Translations under genes and position numbers: made by a program
Notes under the pieces: generated by a model
Seen by the model: the letters and a program-made list of their open reading frames with translations, nothing else
The model's database searches: none
What the model was told of the DNA's origin: nothing
DNA from: Siphonodentalium dalli
Lineage: Eukaryota > Mollusca > Scaphopoda > Gadilida > Siphonodentaliidae
Reading direction: 5' to 3'
DNA length: 64,000 nt
Assembly (NCBI GenBank): GCA_032622095.1
Contig: CP136065.1
Span: 215,432,151 to 215,496,150 of the forward strand
Part shown: in pieces, positions 23,170-34,929 of the stretch
Numbering within the stretch: position 1 is the stretch's first letter
Layout of the letters: every line of letters starts with the position of its first letter

Positions 23170-26065
23170 CAACATAAATAATGTAACATCAATATTATGG
23201 TTTGAAATATTCTCTAAGAAATGTCATATCCTACTGGGAATGTCATATAGATCAGACCAGTACTGTGATCCAAACTATTGGGTGTACTTAGAATCATCGA
23301 TATCAGACGCACTTGATATAACCGAAAATATTATTATCACGGGTGACTACAATTCCAACCTTCTAGACAATTCATCGAAGTTGAAGGAAATAATAGACCG
23401 ATATAGCATCAAAAACGTTATAACTTCCCCTACAAGAGTGGCAAAATCATCGAGTACATTATTAGACCCAATTATTATCGGCAATTCCCTTCGTGTACTA
23501 GAAGCTGAAGTAATAAACCCGGGAGTCTCTGACCACTTAGGTGTATATGTGTCACTAGCTTATGATTATTCACAAGTAACTTCGTTCCAGAGAGTAGTAT
23601 GGAACTACTCCAGAGCAAATTTTGAAAGAGCCAACGAAATACTCGGTATCACAAACTGGGATGATCTCCTTACGTGCCTCGACACCGATTCAGCTACCAT
23701 ACTTTTCCAAAATAAATTTATGTCAGTAATGAACGATACAATTCCCCAATCCACTGTTACGGTTCGGCCCAAGGATAAAATCTGGTTTAACTCAGAAATC
23801 CGAAGAGAAATTCGCAAACGCGAAAGGCTACGTACCAAAGCCATAAAAAATAATAATCCCAACACATGGCAAAAATATAAGCAATGTCGAAATAAAGTAA
23901 ATAACATGAAAAAGTTCGCGAAATCGAAATTTGATGAAAAATTGGAAGACCGCATGAAAGAATCATCATCTCCCCGCGAATTCTGGCATATTACCTACTA
24001 TGTAAAAAGAAAACAACGAATGTTCCACCCCTATACTGCTCGAATGCCCATATAAATACCATAAACGTAAATGGAACCGTGTACGCGACTGATGATCTTG
24101 ACAAGGCAAACATATTAAACCAGAGCTTCATTTCTAACTCATCAATAAACGACTCAAACCACAGTTTACCTGTGTTCAATTCTCGTTGTAACAACACAAT
24201 GGAGGACTTTGAGTTCACCGAAGATGAAATAATCTTGGCAATTAAATCACTTAAATTAAACAAAGCCCATGGCTACGATGGAATTAGTGCAAAAATGCTC
24301 CTAGCTACCGCAGAATCAATTGCTCGTCCATTAGTTTTAATCTTCAGAAAATCTCTTGATAGCATGACATTTCCATCTGTATGGAAAACGGCTAATGTTG
24401 TCCCCATCTTTCAAAAAGACGACCCCGATGATAGCAAGAACTATCGTCCTATTTCCCTTCTACCCTGCTTGGGAAAAATATTTGAGAAAGTTGTATTAAA
24501 ACAGATCAGGGATTTCTTTAAAAAAAACGAACTACTATTCTTACGTCAATCGGGTTTCATGCCAGGGCAAAGCACTTCTCATCAACTCATAGATCTATAC
24601 AATCACCTGTGTCAATCTCTCGACAATGGACTGTATACATGTTCTATTTTTTGTGATATATCAAAGGCATTCGAGAGAGTTTGGCACAGGGCACTAATAC
24701 ATAAACTTTCAAGTTATGGAGTTCGTGGTAAATCTTTGAAATGGCTAGGAGACTATTTAAATAACCGACAGCAGCGCGTATTAGTTAACAACAGCTTTTC
24801 TAGCTATGAGATCATCCCAGCGGGCGTGCCACAAGGCTCCATCCTAGGCCCTTTTCTATTTTTGGTTTACATCAATGATTTAGCAGACAACATCTGTTCT
24901 GTTACGAGAATTTACGCTGACGACACTTGCATTACTAACGAGCACCACGACCTAAATGAATTGGCGCAAACCATGAACAAGGATCTTGAAAACATATCAA
25001 GATGGTCAAACAATTGGCTAGTCAATGTTAATCCCTCAAAAACGATGGGCATGTCGTACTCTTTGACTGGCACATCCGGCGATACTCCTAATTCAACCTT
25101 TAATAATGATACTATATCCTTTGTTGAGACACATAAACACCTCGGTCTTGAACTCCAATCAAATATGTCATGGAACAATCATATCAATGCAACTATAAAA
25201 GAATAGCCTCGCGTTTATCACAACTAAGAAGATTTAAATACCAGATCGATAGGAAGTCCCTAGAAAACATATATAAAACGTATATTTTACCATTATACGA
25301 TTATGCCGATGTAGTATGGGCAAATGCACCTAAATATCAAATGGATAAACTTGAACGGTTACACATTGATGCAGCCAGAATAGTCAGTGGAGTCACACGA
25401 TCAGTCTCTGATATAAACACAATGAAAGAAGTAGGCTGGCCCCCACTGAGAAGGAGGCGTGAATTACACAAATTACAAACTATGTACAACATTATCAATC
25501 GGAATGCCCCTATTTATCTCACAAACATATTACCACCCAGAATAGCTGACATATCAGAGTATGAATTCAGATATCCCGAAAAAATTTACACATATTTCAG
25601 TAACACTGAGAATTACAAAAAGTCATTTTTCCCTTCAACCATAAAAGCGTGGAATGACATGCCGTCCGTAATAACAGATGCCCCCACAATTTCAGATTTC
25701 AAAACGTATCTTAGAATAATTGACCCCGTCACTAGACCCCCGAGGTATTTCTACACGGGACGCAGGCAATGTAACGTACTTCACGCAAAATTACGGAACT
25801 ATTTCAGTGATCTAAAGTCTGATAAATTCCAAAACTACATATCTGACAGCCCACGTTGCGCATGCGGCAACCAATGCGAAGATGCATATCATTACCTTTT
25901 CATGTGTTCCCTGTACCAATCAGAACGAATAGAAATGTATCATTCGCTACACAAATTAACACATATGAATGATTTACTTTCTGGCATCCAAAACATAGAT
26001 ATAAAACAAAATGTGAAGTTGTTCAAAATAGTACAACATTTTATTACGGAAACTAAACGTTTCTG
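23170..26065 (+). pseudogene. LINE ORF2 (endonuclease-reverse transcriptase), frameshifted
   Basis: The protein would nick target DNA and copy the LINE RNA into it. Segment 1 (to 24055) keeps the second half of the endonuclease, with GDYNSN near 23343 and SDHLG near 23528. Segment 2 (about 24015-25206) is the reverse transcriptase with a KAFE motif, GVPQGSILGP and YADD at 24913. Segment 3 (about 25195-26065) is the C-terminal region with a C-x-C-G zinc-knuckle-like tail. Frames change near 24015 and near 25200, each explained by a single-base indel in A-rich sequence. Coding similarity reaches back to about 23170 (a W-F-E-I block), before the first in-frame ATG at 23240. The element is 5'-truncated and dead. 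Confidence 0.85.
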
Positions 26066-26412
26066 ACAAATGATATTAACTTAATTAATAAGTAGGACAT
26101 AAATATGTTTATTGTTGTTTACTGCTTTGTTCGACCTGGTACTTGCTCGGCCATAACAATGTTTTAAATAAAAACAATCACCACCTTACATCATCCTTTC
26201 CTAACGATCCGCAAGATCATCATTCACCAGTCTCCATTCTCTCACATTCCACACAGCTGTAAATAAGTTACTTATTGTGCCACTTTGTCAATTATGTAAT
26301 TTTGTAACAATGTATACTGGAGAGGGGCTCATTAAGTTATGTAACTTGTGCCCCAATCCACTTTGTATTATTACAAATAAAATATGTTTAAAGTATCAAT
26401 ACAACACAATAC
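23170..26412 (+). mobile_element. 5'-truncated CR1/jockey-like LINE
   Basis: A LINE lacking the start of its endonuclease, with three frame-shifted segments in order (endonuclease remainder, reverse transcriptase, C-terminal region). It ends in an A-rich 3' end containing AATAAA near 26378. It sits inside the hAT-like element, so it inserted later. Confidence 0.85.
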
Positions 26413-27049
26413 ATAAATAGTAACTAACATAGAAATTCATATTGCTAAAAAGTTCTTGGTTCCTTCATTCCTTGAAATCCCACTGGAAACCCTAGTACTT
26501 TTAAATAAATACCGGTAATGTATGACCCATTAGATTGATTTGCTGTCAAAAAGCCGAAAAACCGTTGGCCTCATTTGTTTATATTAATGATATCAGTCAA
26601 TATATTGCATGAACAATAAATACAGTAACCACGTGGTCGAAGTACATGGTTGATGTCGATACATGACTACAGTGACTTAAGTCTCATAATAACGTGTTGT
26701 TCACTTATTGGAGCATTAAAAGGCTCCAGATTCAATCTCAGAGCATCTAATTAAAAAAAAATCGAGGGGAGGCCCCCTGACCCCTCCCTTCAGCATCTCC
26801 TACTGGGATACTACTCGCCTCCACATTTTGTAGGAGAGCTACTCGCCTAGAATGATTTTCAGGGGAACACCTCATTGCTCACCAGTGATTTCACCACATG
26901 GAGAGGACTTGGACTGTGTTTATTTATATAGGAGATATAGCACAGTAGCAGTGTTCTATTTATTGCCTCCGAAACATGCCGACCTGGCCCTTAGAACATG
27001 CTTGGGACTATACAACACACCAGGTGCCTATTTTTAGAAGCAATTTTAA

Positions 27050-27140
27050 TTTTTGAGGCAGTGCAATTTGTTTTAGACTGGGTGGGATTTGAACCTCGGC
27101 CCATGACGGCGAGCACGCCTTGCGACTCAAAGTCTCCTAT
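27050..27140 (-). repeat. tRNA-derived SINE fragment
   Basis: The minus strand reads GAGGTTCAAATCCCACCC, containing a pol III B box, preceded by ACTTTGAGTCGCAAGG and GTGCTCGCCGTCATGGGCC. It is the same sequence as at 28990-29105 on the plus strand. The layout, with an extra arm before the B box, suggests a class II (Ser/Leu-type) tRNA ancestor. That is inference. Confidence 0.6.
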
Positions 27141-27745
27141 ATATATACTACTAGAAGGTGACCCGACTTCGTCCGGGCTTTGACCTTGAATTGTATATTT
27201 TGAAGGCCAAGGTCAAGTGGGGTCACGATTTGACCCGTCCAAAACACTGCCCGAACAAAAGTACCCAACAAAAGTACCCGTCGAAATCCACCCGGTTTTA
27301 CCCGAATTGATCATTTTGAAGGTCAAGATCAGGTCGGGGTCACGATTTGACCCGTCCAAAACACCCAGTGGACAAAAGTAAAATAAAATTTCGTCGAAAT
27401 ACCATCAAAATTGGCGATTTGACCTTGAATTGACCCGATTTCAAGGTCAATGTCACGTCGCACGGGCAAATGAATATGCTTATGAGACTCCCCGGCCGAA
27501 AATAGCCCCACATACCAAGTTTCATCGAAATCCCGTGATATTCGGGCGTTTGACCTTGAAATTACCCGATTTCACAGTCAAGGTCACATCGCACGGGCAA
27601 ATTAATAGGCCCATGTCATCCCCGGCCGAAAATACCCACACATACCAAGTTTCATCGAAATCGGCTCGGCCGTTTTTGAGTCCATCGATTACAGACAGAC
27701 ACACACACAGACACACGCACACACAGATCTTCCAAAATATATAAT
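27135..27745 (+). repeat. GACTTCGTCCGGG dispersed repeat, full copy
   Basis: Starts CTAGAAGGTGACCCGACTTCG and ends with a CAGACACACACACAGACACA tail and CCAAAATATATA. The body has four or five ~115-bp subunits. It is the opposite-orientation counterpart of 4960-5465. Confidence 0.75.
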
Positions 27746-27749
27746 AGAC

Positions 27750-28165
27750 TAGCCGGTGAGCCCGACGTTGTCCGGGCTATTCAAAAACCAAATTTCAAGT
27801 CGATAGCTCTACCCAGCCCGACGATTTCAAGTCGATAGCTCCACCCGTTTCCGAGATCTGGTCTGCGCATGCGCGAAGCTGGCGTCGCACGGGCTCGGCG
27901 ACCCGATAACATTCGTATCCGGGGCAAGATACATTGACATAGCAAATTTCAAGTCGATAGCTCCACCCGTTTCCGAGATCTCGTCTGCGCATGCGCGAAG
28001 CGGGCGCCGCACGGGCCCGCCAATACGACAACGTCCACCGCCTGGTCAAACTACACACACGTACCAAGTTTCGTCCCGATCGGTCGAGAATCGTAGATTT
28101 GTATAAATGACAAACATACAGACAAACATACAAACAGACAGAGGTCTTCAAAATATATATGAGAT
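27750..28165 (+). repeat. Related dispersed repeat, second of a tandem pair
   Basis: Begins CTAGCCGGTGAGCCCGACG, ends with an ACAAACATACAGACAAACA-type tail and TTCAAAATATATA, and follows the previous copy within a few bases. The body contains a different ~120-bp duplicated subunit with TTTCAAGTCGATAGCTCC and TCTGCGCATGCGCGAAGC. Confidence 0.7.
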
Positions 28166-28169
28166 AGAG

Positions 28170-28985
28170 ACCTTAAAATGTGCATATACGTGTAGTGTCC
28201 TAAGTGCGACGTCAGAATACAGCGGCCATTTGAGCTTCCTTTTTTGAGGTTGCTTCGGTGGTCGTGTGCAGAGTCCGAAGCCGCCATCGCCATATTGGCC
28301 ACAAGCTGCCGCCAGCCATATTATCTCCAACACCAGCCACATGAAAACATCTCCGCCTTCGGAATTGTAAAATGGCTGAGCCATGACATGGACTTATATG
28401 TTAAGGACAACTGTACTGCGAATCACAAATAACTAAACCGCATTGCCTAATATTGGCATTCTCGTATGGACACGGCATGGTCGTTTAATTCGACACGACT
28501 CAGTCTCAGACATCGCTGATATTTGTCAATATATGCACATAACCCGTCTACAGAAGAGAATAGAAAATAGTTTGAAATATTATATATCAATACTAATGGA
28601 TTCAGCATTAAATGATGAATACATATATCGCAAGATGCCAGTGATGATATAGCCGTCTGAAGTCGACAGAAGTTCCAATGTAACTTATACCGATTATATA
28701 GATGGAAAACTACATATAATTAGCAATCCCTGCCAGTCCTTTACTGACTCCTTCGTGTATTTCGCCATAATGGAAAAGCCCAACACCAAAAGACTTCTAT
28801 GGGTTCACAACAAACGCCAAAACAAGCGGGTGTCTACAACCGGGGATTAGGACAATTTCTGAAACGAAATACGCTGAATGATAATGTCTCAGGCGGCTGA
28901 GCCGCCATATTTCGTCAGCCACGAACGTCGCGCCTGAGCCGGCTTAGCTAGATAACCAGCCACAAAAATTCGTTGAGCCAGCCGT
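28170..28985. other. hAT-like element interior without a recognised gene
   Basis: No supported coding sequence. A GGCGGCTGAGCCGCC palindrome lies near 28892. Confidence 0.35.
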
Positions 28986-28989
28986 GAAA

Positions 28990-29105
28990 ACTAGTTGTCG
29001 TGGCTTCGGATCTAGCCGTGTGGTATTGACGTCGGACTTTGAGTCACAAGGTGCGCTCGCCATCATGGGCCAGGGTTCAAATCCCACCCAATCAAGTAGA
29101 TGACT
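28990..29105 (+). repeat. tRNA-derived SINE
   Basis: An A-box-like TAGCCGTGTGG near 29012 and a B box in AGGGTTCAAATCCCACCC near 29078-29095, separated by ACTTTGAGTCACAAGG and a GC-rich arm. The arrangement is that of a tRNA-derived SINE head. The anticodon region is degenerate, so it is not a tRNA gene. Confidence 0.65.
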
Positions 29106-29430
29106 GCAATCCAAAAATTTATGTTTATTTACTAAAATTGATGGTGTTTTTACCTTACACATGCACATATTTTAACCTATTGCTAAAAAGGGACACAACT
29201 ATCTTGTTAAAATGGGTATTTTACCTTTATAACCATAAATATTTTGGTTTTAATGGTTTTGTCACTAGTTTTTCTAGGCATATTTTTCAGACATGTGCTT
29301 TGTTTGTTTATTTTTTGTGGGTGTACTTGATCAGCGTTCTCTCATTTCCAGTGCGGAAGCAATGAGAGACCCTTACCCGGCCAACAACACATTATTTAGT
29401 AGAATTTACAAGATTTTCATCAATTTTGGG

Positions 29431-29514
29431 GGTGGGTGTCCCAGACCTGGGTGGAAAAAACTTACGCTCCCTGGTGGGTGTCCCAGACCTGGGTGGAAAA
29501 AACTTACGCTCCCG
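29431..29514 (+). repeat. 42-bp perfect tandem duplication
   Basis: GGTGGGTGTCCCAGACCTGG with GTGGAAAAAACTTACGCTCCC occurs twice at a 42-bp period. Related sequence at 22760-22800 is part of the subterminal repeat of the same hAT-like element. Confidence 0.8.
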
Positions 29515-29945
29515 GGGTGGTGGGTCCCCAAAACTGAAAAACACAAAATTTCCACCTTGTATCCGTGATTTTTTTCCTGACGCCCCCCCCCCCCCTTGTC
29601 AATACCACTAATTTCATGAAACTCTTTCATTATTAATGGTATTAGTGGTGACTTGCACATGCATAAGGTTATGGAAAGTTAATCCTCTTTGTTTTGATGT
29701 GCCTTTCTGGTGAAACCCGTCTACAGTTGCATTGTTATGTTGTTATATTGTTCTATGATAAACCCATGTGTAGAGGCGAGAATTATTAACAAACTGCTTT
29801 CCTATAGCTATCAAAGGTTGCTCAAGCAGCGAATCTCGACATAGTCAAAATAAAAGAAACCGATAGCATTTGGCAACTCATAACAGCTTTGGGCAAAAAT
29901 TATTTTCATTTGGCAAAAGTAAATTTCGGAACAGCGCGGACCCTG

Positions 29946-30120
29946 CACACCATGGGCACCCATCATGACCACACGGTCACTCCTTGTATACATATTCAGA
30001 TCACTCATAACCATATATTAACTCCATGTATACCTATTCACAACACGTATGTACCGACACTGCCTGGCTGCCATATTGACATACACCCTGTATTAAGTTT
30101 ATCAAGTTTGATGATAATGG
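29946..30120. repeat. ~40-bp minisatellite, right part
   Basis: Continues the 21430-22614 array after the hAT-like insertion: CACGGTCACTCCTTGTATAC, ACCATATATTAACTCCATG. Confidence 0.7.
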
Positions 30121-30224
30121 GCAAGAATGGCCACATATTATGGTCCCTCTCAGTTCCGTTTCAATGTTCTGCCCATATCCTCTTTTAAAAACAGGAAAGC
30201 TTGCAATCAATTATCTATACCATA

Positions 30225-31510
30225 TATAGTAGACGCCTTCATTAATAAACTGGACGCATCATTCATTAATATACTGGAAGACCTCATTAATATACTGGGC
30301 GGGAATATATTGGACATCTTCATTAATGTACTGGACGCCTTCATTAATAGTCTGGACATCTTCATTAATATTTTGGACGCCTTCGTTAATATGCTGATAT
30401 CTTCATTAATATACTGGACATCTTCATTAATATACTGGACGTCCTCATTAATATACTGGAAACATTCATTAATATGCTGAACATCTTCATTAATATACTG
30501 GACGCCTTCATTAATATACTGGACGCCTTCATTAATATGCTGATATCTTCATTAATATACTGGACATCTTCATTAATATACTGGACGTCCTCATTAATAT
30601 ACTGGAAACATTCATTAATATGCTGAACATCTTCATTAATATACTGGACGCCTTCATTAATATACTGGACGCCTTCATTAATATGCTGGACATCTTCATT
30701 AATATACTGGACGCCTTCATTAATATAATGGGCATCCTCAATAATATACTGGAAACGTTCATTAATATGCTGGACATCTTTATTAATATACTGGAAGCCT
30801 TCATTAATATACTGGACGCCTTCATTAATATACTGGAAACGTTCATTAATATACTGGAAGCGTTCATTAATATACTGGACGCCTTCATTAATATGCTGGA
30901 CATCTTCATTAATGTACTGGACGCCTTCATTAATATACTGGACGCCTTCATTAATATACTGGAAACGTTCATTAATATACTGGAAGCGTTCATTAATATA
31001 CTGGACGCCTTCATTAATATGCTGGACTTCTTCATTAATGTACTGGACGCCTTCATTAATATACTGGACGCCTTCATTAATATGGTGGACATCTTCATTA
31101 ATATACTGGACGCCTTCATTAATATACTGGACATCTTCATTAATATACTGGACGCCTTCATTAATATACTGGACATCTTCATTAATATACTGGAAACGTT
31201 CATTAATATACTGGAAGCGTTCATTAATATACTGGACGCCTTCATTAATATACTGGACGCCTTCATTAATATACTGGAAACGTTCATTAATATACTGGAA
31301 GCGTTCATTAATATACTGGACGCCTTCATTAATATGCTGGACATCTTCATTAATGTACTGGACGCCTTCATTAATATACTGGACGCCTTCATTAATATAC
31401 TGGACGCCTTCATTGATATACTGGACATCTTCATTAATATACTGGACGCCTTCATTAATATACTGGACATCTTCATTAATATACTGGACCTCTTTATTAA
31501 TATACTGCTA
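30225..31510. repeat. 21-bp minisatellite, about 60 units
   Basis: The unit is TTCATTAATATACTGGACGCC with a few recurring variants in the last bases (GGACATC, GGAAACG, GGAAGCG) and ATGCTG or GTACTG in the middle. A higher-order block of six units (126 bp) recurs between about 30800 and 31400. A separate 146-bp duplication links 30391 and 30537. Because the unit is 21 bp and poor in stops, four of six frames stay open, giving long but low-complexity heptad frames (FINILDA on plus, SSILMKA on minus). The edges are more diverged than the centre, as in ordinary satellite arrays. Confidence 0.9.
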
Positions 31511-31514
31511 ACAT

Positions 31515-32000
31515 GTCGCACAGTGAACTGTAATGATAAGAATTGCATGGGCACGGAGCTTTGCACGCAATCACGAGCCGATATATACACACCACTGAAT
31601 ATGACACGAAAACAACATACTGAAGTATACAATAATCACAACAAACAGAACTATATCACATACTGTGATTGGCAAGACGTTTGAACGGCACTATTTTCTC
31701 AAAATTGACTTGCAGTCGTCAATTCTGCGAACATGTTTTAGACGTTACCAAAATTAACGAATACTACAAGCTATTCGTAATTATTATCAGTGGTAATAGT
31801 GCGTTAAATAATTTACCTTTTATGGAGTCGTGAAAGAGAACTTATACTTGTCATCCAGCGCTACGTCTATGATACACGCTCTCATGAGATTCCGGACAAG
31901 AAATCATAAATGACCAATCGAAGAAGGATCATCGACATACCGAGAAAGAAAGTCCACATTATGTAACGAAGAGTTTTAGGAGATGAATTCCGCGTTATCT
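31515..32000. other. No gene recognised
   Basis: Unique sequence between the minisatellite and the MITE. I see no exon or RNA gene. Confidence 0.35.
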
Positions 32001-32006
32001 TTAAAA

Positions 32007-32363
32007 CCCTTTACCCAACAGAACGCCCAGAAACGCCCTAACAGCCTAAATTATCTTCGGTCTGTCTCAATAAAACCATGGAAATATGGGTATCATTGGA
32101 ACCGGCTCATTGAGCACATTGTGATAGTTACAGTTATGCCCTGTGCCAATGCATTCTCTTATATATGCGAGTCGACCATAGGTCGCCTCGCATATATAAG
32201 AGAATGCATTGGCCTAAAAAAAACTTTTTTTTAACACTTTTTACCATTTTTTCTTTAATATGTGTTAAGCCAATGCATTCTCTTATATATGCGAGGCGAC
32301 CTATGGTCGACTCGCATATATAAGAGAATGCATTGGCACAGGGCCGTTCTGTTGGGTAAAGGG
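32007..32363. mobile_element. piggyBac-like MITE with double hairpin
   Basis: The ends are CCCTTTACCCAACAGAACG and CGTTCTGTTGGGTAAAGGG. TTAA follows the right end (32364-32367). The left junction is AAAA preceded by TTAA, a slightly altered target. Inside are two near-perfect hairpins of ~67 bp, each with CCAATGCATTCTCTTATATA arms and themselves inverted relative to each other around a T-rich spacer. The copy is in reverse orientation to the one at 56791-57182. Confidence 0.85.
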
Positions 32364-32817
32364 TTAAGTGCGAAAAATTAAATGGTTTGAGTATAAGATA
32401 CATCAACCCATACCATTCCAATAGACCAAACACTTTGAAGTTGAACCAATTATTCAATCAACATAGCGAACCCAAAACAAAACAAAAATATTTCGGTATT
32501 TATTAAAAAGACTTTCGATGCTTACGCACATGTATGCGCATTCACATTGGTAGGTGCATGAGTACACACATGTATGTAAGTAAATATGAATTCGTTGAAA
32601 CACACCAAAGATAATATATAAGTAAATATTAACTGATTATATTATACCATACCACCCATACATGCTCTGCTTAATAATTTATTGTGTATGTATACATGCA
32701 AATGTATTTATGACACGTAATTTTTTCATATGTATTGTCTCTGCAGTGTATTTTTGATGACCATAGTTACTATTAAATTGAATTGAATGAGGAATGTATC
32801 AACTTTCTTGTTTACAG

Positions 32818-33027
32818 CGGAGTGGTGTCCTTCTATTCTGGGATACAAAAAATACGAATACAGCGATATTGGTGTCGAGATGTGCATGAAGTTAAATGAG
32901 ACAGCCATGTATCGAGATGACGCTCAGCAAGTGTGCTTCGATGACGGTGGCCATTTTGTTGAGATTCCGAGCAAAGACGTCCACACCAGAATGATAAATA
33001 GCATCATAGCTACAAGGACTGGAACGG
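32818..33027 (+). CDS. C-type lectin domain exon, N-terminal half
   Basis: A 210-nt internal exon bounded by acceptor TTGTTTACAG and donor GTACGT, phase 1 at both ends. It encodes the first half of a C-type lectin-like domain. A WCP start and Cys-Met near its middle would form the optional N-terminal disulfide. A DDAQQVCFDDGGHFVEI block matches helix 1, the conserved cysteine and the G-G-L-x-x-I core of the family. The domain is extracellular in known members. Its 3' partner is the exon at 48363: the split codon joins cleanly and the domain order continues. The signal-peptide exon is not identified and presumably lies upstream. Ligand unknown. Confidence 0.8.
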
Positions 33028-33271
33028 GTACGTAAACATGTTTATTGAGGTTTTTGATTGTTCCGACTCAAGGCCATATCACGACGTTGTCAGTTTTATC
33101 AGTGGAGGAAAGACCGCACATATAGAGGGTTATTTCGCGACAAAACTACGTCGATGCAGGTATAATTCCCCCCCCCCCCCGGTATAACTAAGCATCTAAA
33201 AGTTTGCATTCTTAGAGATTATTCTTTCAGTGAGCAACTAAAAATTTGTTCTGCAACACGAATCAGTTTAA

Positions 33272-33450
33272 CCCTTTCATGACGGGAGCTGCGCTGGTGC
33301 AGCATTAAGTACCATGTGCCAGTGCACTCTTGTATATATGCGAGTCTCCACATGGAGCCTCGCATATATACGAGAATGCACTGGATTACAATGTCAAGAC
33401 AAATATTGTTAGGCCAATGTATTATCTTATATATGCGAGGCTCCCTTTAT
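33272..33450. mobile_element. Truncated piggyBac-like MITE, diverged
   Basis: TTAA (33268-33271) is followed by CCCTTTCATGAC, then a hairpin with GTGCACTCTTGTATATATGCG arms and the start of a second hairpin. The right end is missing. It lies in the lectin intron 245 bp after the donor. A reading frame crossing it is not a gene. Confidence 0.7.
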
Positions 33451-33950
33451 GTTGGAAATCGAATGAATATTTTATATTGGGATACCGAGCAATACAAAGG
33501 TCAACGTATATTTATATTGAACACCAATTGTCGGCGAGGAATAGATGCTTTTTTTCACATTCCGGTGGTCAGAGTTATACAAATAATGTTAGATACACGA
33601 AAAACTTATAAGTCAGAGAACTATACTGAAGTAAAAGATAAGCTAGAAATTGATTATTTGCTTTCACAAGTGTCAAGAAGGGAGAACGCTAATTATTGTT
33701 ACACGCTGGAGCCAAAACATTTCTAACACATATATAACTCTTTGTGATGGAAATGATCAAATTTAGAGAGAAGAGGTAGGGTTTTCTCATTCCTCCCACA
33801 TTTCACACTATACATAATGAGCGTTAATTGTTGATACATTTAGACGCTCACTGAGTAGTTTTCCTGACATGACAGGGGATGTCGGAGAAAACATTTCAGA
33901 CACGTTTGATGATTTTTTGTTAGATTGGTCATTTTCGACACGAAATCAAA
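33450..33950. other. Lectin intron, no gene recognised
   Basis: One plus-strand frame ending near 33726 is open, but I see no known family or splice support in it. Confidence 0.35.
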
Positions 33951-33954
33951 ACTG

Positions 33955-34711
33955 TTCTATATTTACGAATGCATGTCTGTGTGTGTTCTATAGATGTTTA
34001 CGGGGGATCATCTAGATGGCACTATGGGTCTAACAGGTGTAACTTTTTATGTGGAAGATAATGGTGGGGGTTAGAATTTTATAAAGTGTCGCTGTTGTTT
34101 TCAGGGGTAAAAAGGTGGCGGGGGTAGACAAACTTTATGTCGCCGATTTCCACAAAACCTATACATAATCATCTTCATGATATGAGGACTCAAATGGTAT
34201 GGAAAATGTCAAAAGTCACGGGTGCACAGTAGGGAAGGGGCGCCAAAAATAATAAACATATTTTAGCGCCGATTTCCATCAAATTATACACATTCTTCTC
34301 CATGATACAGGGAATCTGATCGTGAGATTTAAAGACGTCAAATTAGTGCTGTTTGGGTGAGAGATTAGGCGGGGGGGGCACTAAAAATGTGTTTAGTTGC
34401 CGATCATTACCAAACTTATACATAATCATCTCTATGATATCAGGAGTATAATTATGTGAATTAAAGCTATAAAAAATGGCGTCATTGAGTCAGAGTTGCA
34501 CTGAAGAGGAGAGGGGCACCAACATTGATCAAAATATTTTTACAGCCTATTTCCACCAAATTGATACACATGCTCCTCCATGATACGAGGAATCTAATCG
34601 TGTTAATTAAAGACGCCAAAGTTTGGGTGAGAGATAGGGGGGGACTAAATTTTATAAGAATTCGATTAGGTAGGTAACCTATTTCCACAACACTTATACA
34701 TAATCATCTCC
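33955..34711. repeat. Dimeric ~265-bp satellite, left part
   Basis: Two related ~130-bp half-units alternate. One has GCCGATTTCCACCAAATTGA and ATGATACGAGGAATCTAATCG, the other CTTATACATAATCATCTCC and ATGATATCGGGAGTCTAATG. The array stops at CATAATCATCTCC (34711) and resumes in the correct phase at 44607, which defines the LINE insertion between. Confidence 0.8.
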
Positions 34712-34929
34712 GACTAAGATGGCGACGTAATAACATCAGATATTTGGCGGGCATATTTCTTTTTTCCAAACAATCTGTTATACTCGGCCGATCGACTGAA
34801 ACTAAATATCATATGAAAGCAGAGTTTAGCAGCTACAAACACGCTAAGTTATAAAAGTGAGTTTGAACCAGATCAGGAGAAATAACTATTCAAATAAATA
34901 TCTCTCCCATTTTCGTGATACGGTTCAGC

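Larger units (their letters stand above)
22615..29945. mobile_element. 7.3-kb hAT-like element, TSD CACACCAT
   Basis: The ends are CAGGGTTCGCGCTG and CAGCGCGGACCCTG, a 14-bp terminal inverted repeat with one mismatch. They are flanked by an exact 8-bp duplication CACACCAT (22607-22614 and 29946-29953). Minisatellite of the same family lies on both sides, so the insertion is well bounded. CAGGG termini, an 8-bp TSD and TTTGCCAAAT subterminal repeats are typical of hAT elements. No hAT transposase is seen. The body is filled by a decayed LINE, two dispersed repeats, two SINE pieces and inverted subterminal blocks (22710-22765 and 29549-29600). Confidence 0.85.

Noticed and set aside
28990-29105. 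tRNA gene
   Set aside because: Good B box but a degenerate anticodon region, and a second copy in inverted orientation at 27050-27140. A SINE explains it better.
30532-31684. Long open frames on both strands over the 21-bp minisatellite
   Set aside because: The unit length is a multiple of three and contains few stops, so several frames are open at once. Unit variants change residues freely, and there is no domain or splice evidence.
33316-33726. 136-residue plus-strand frame
   Set aside because: Its first third lies in a truncated MITE hairpin, and the rest matches no family I know. No splice signals support it.
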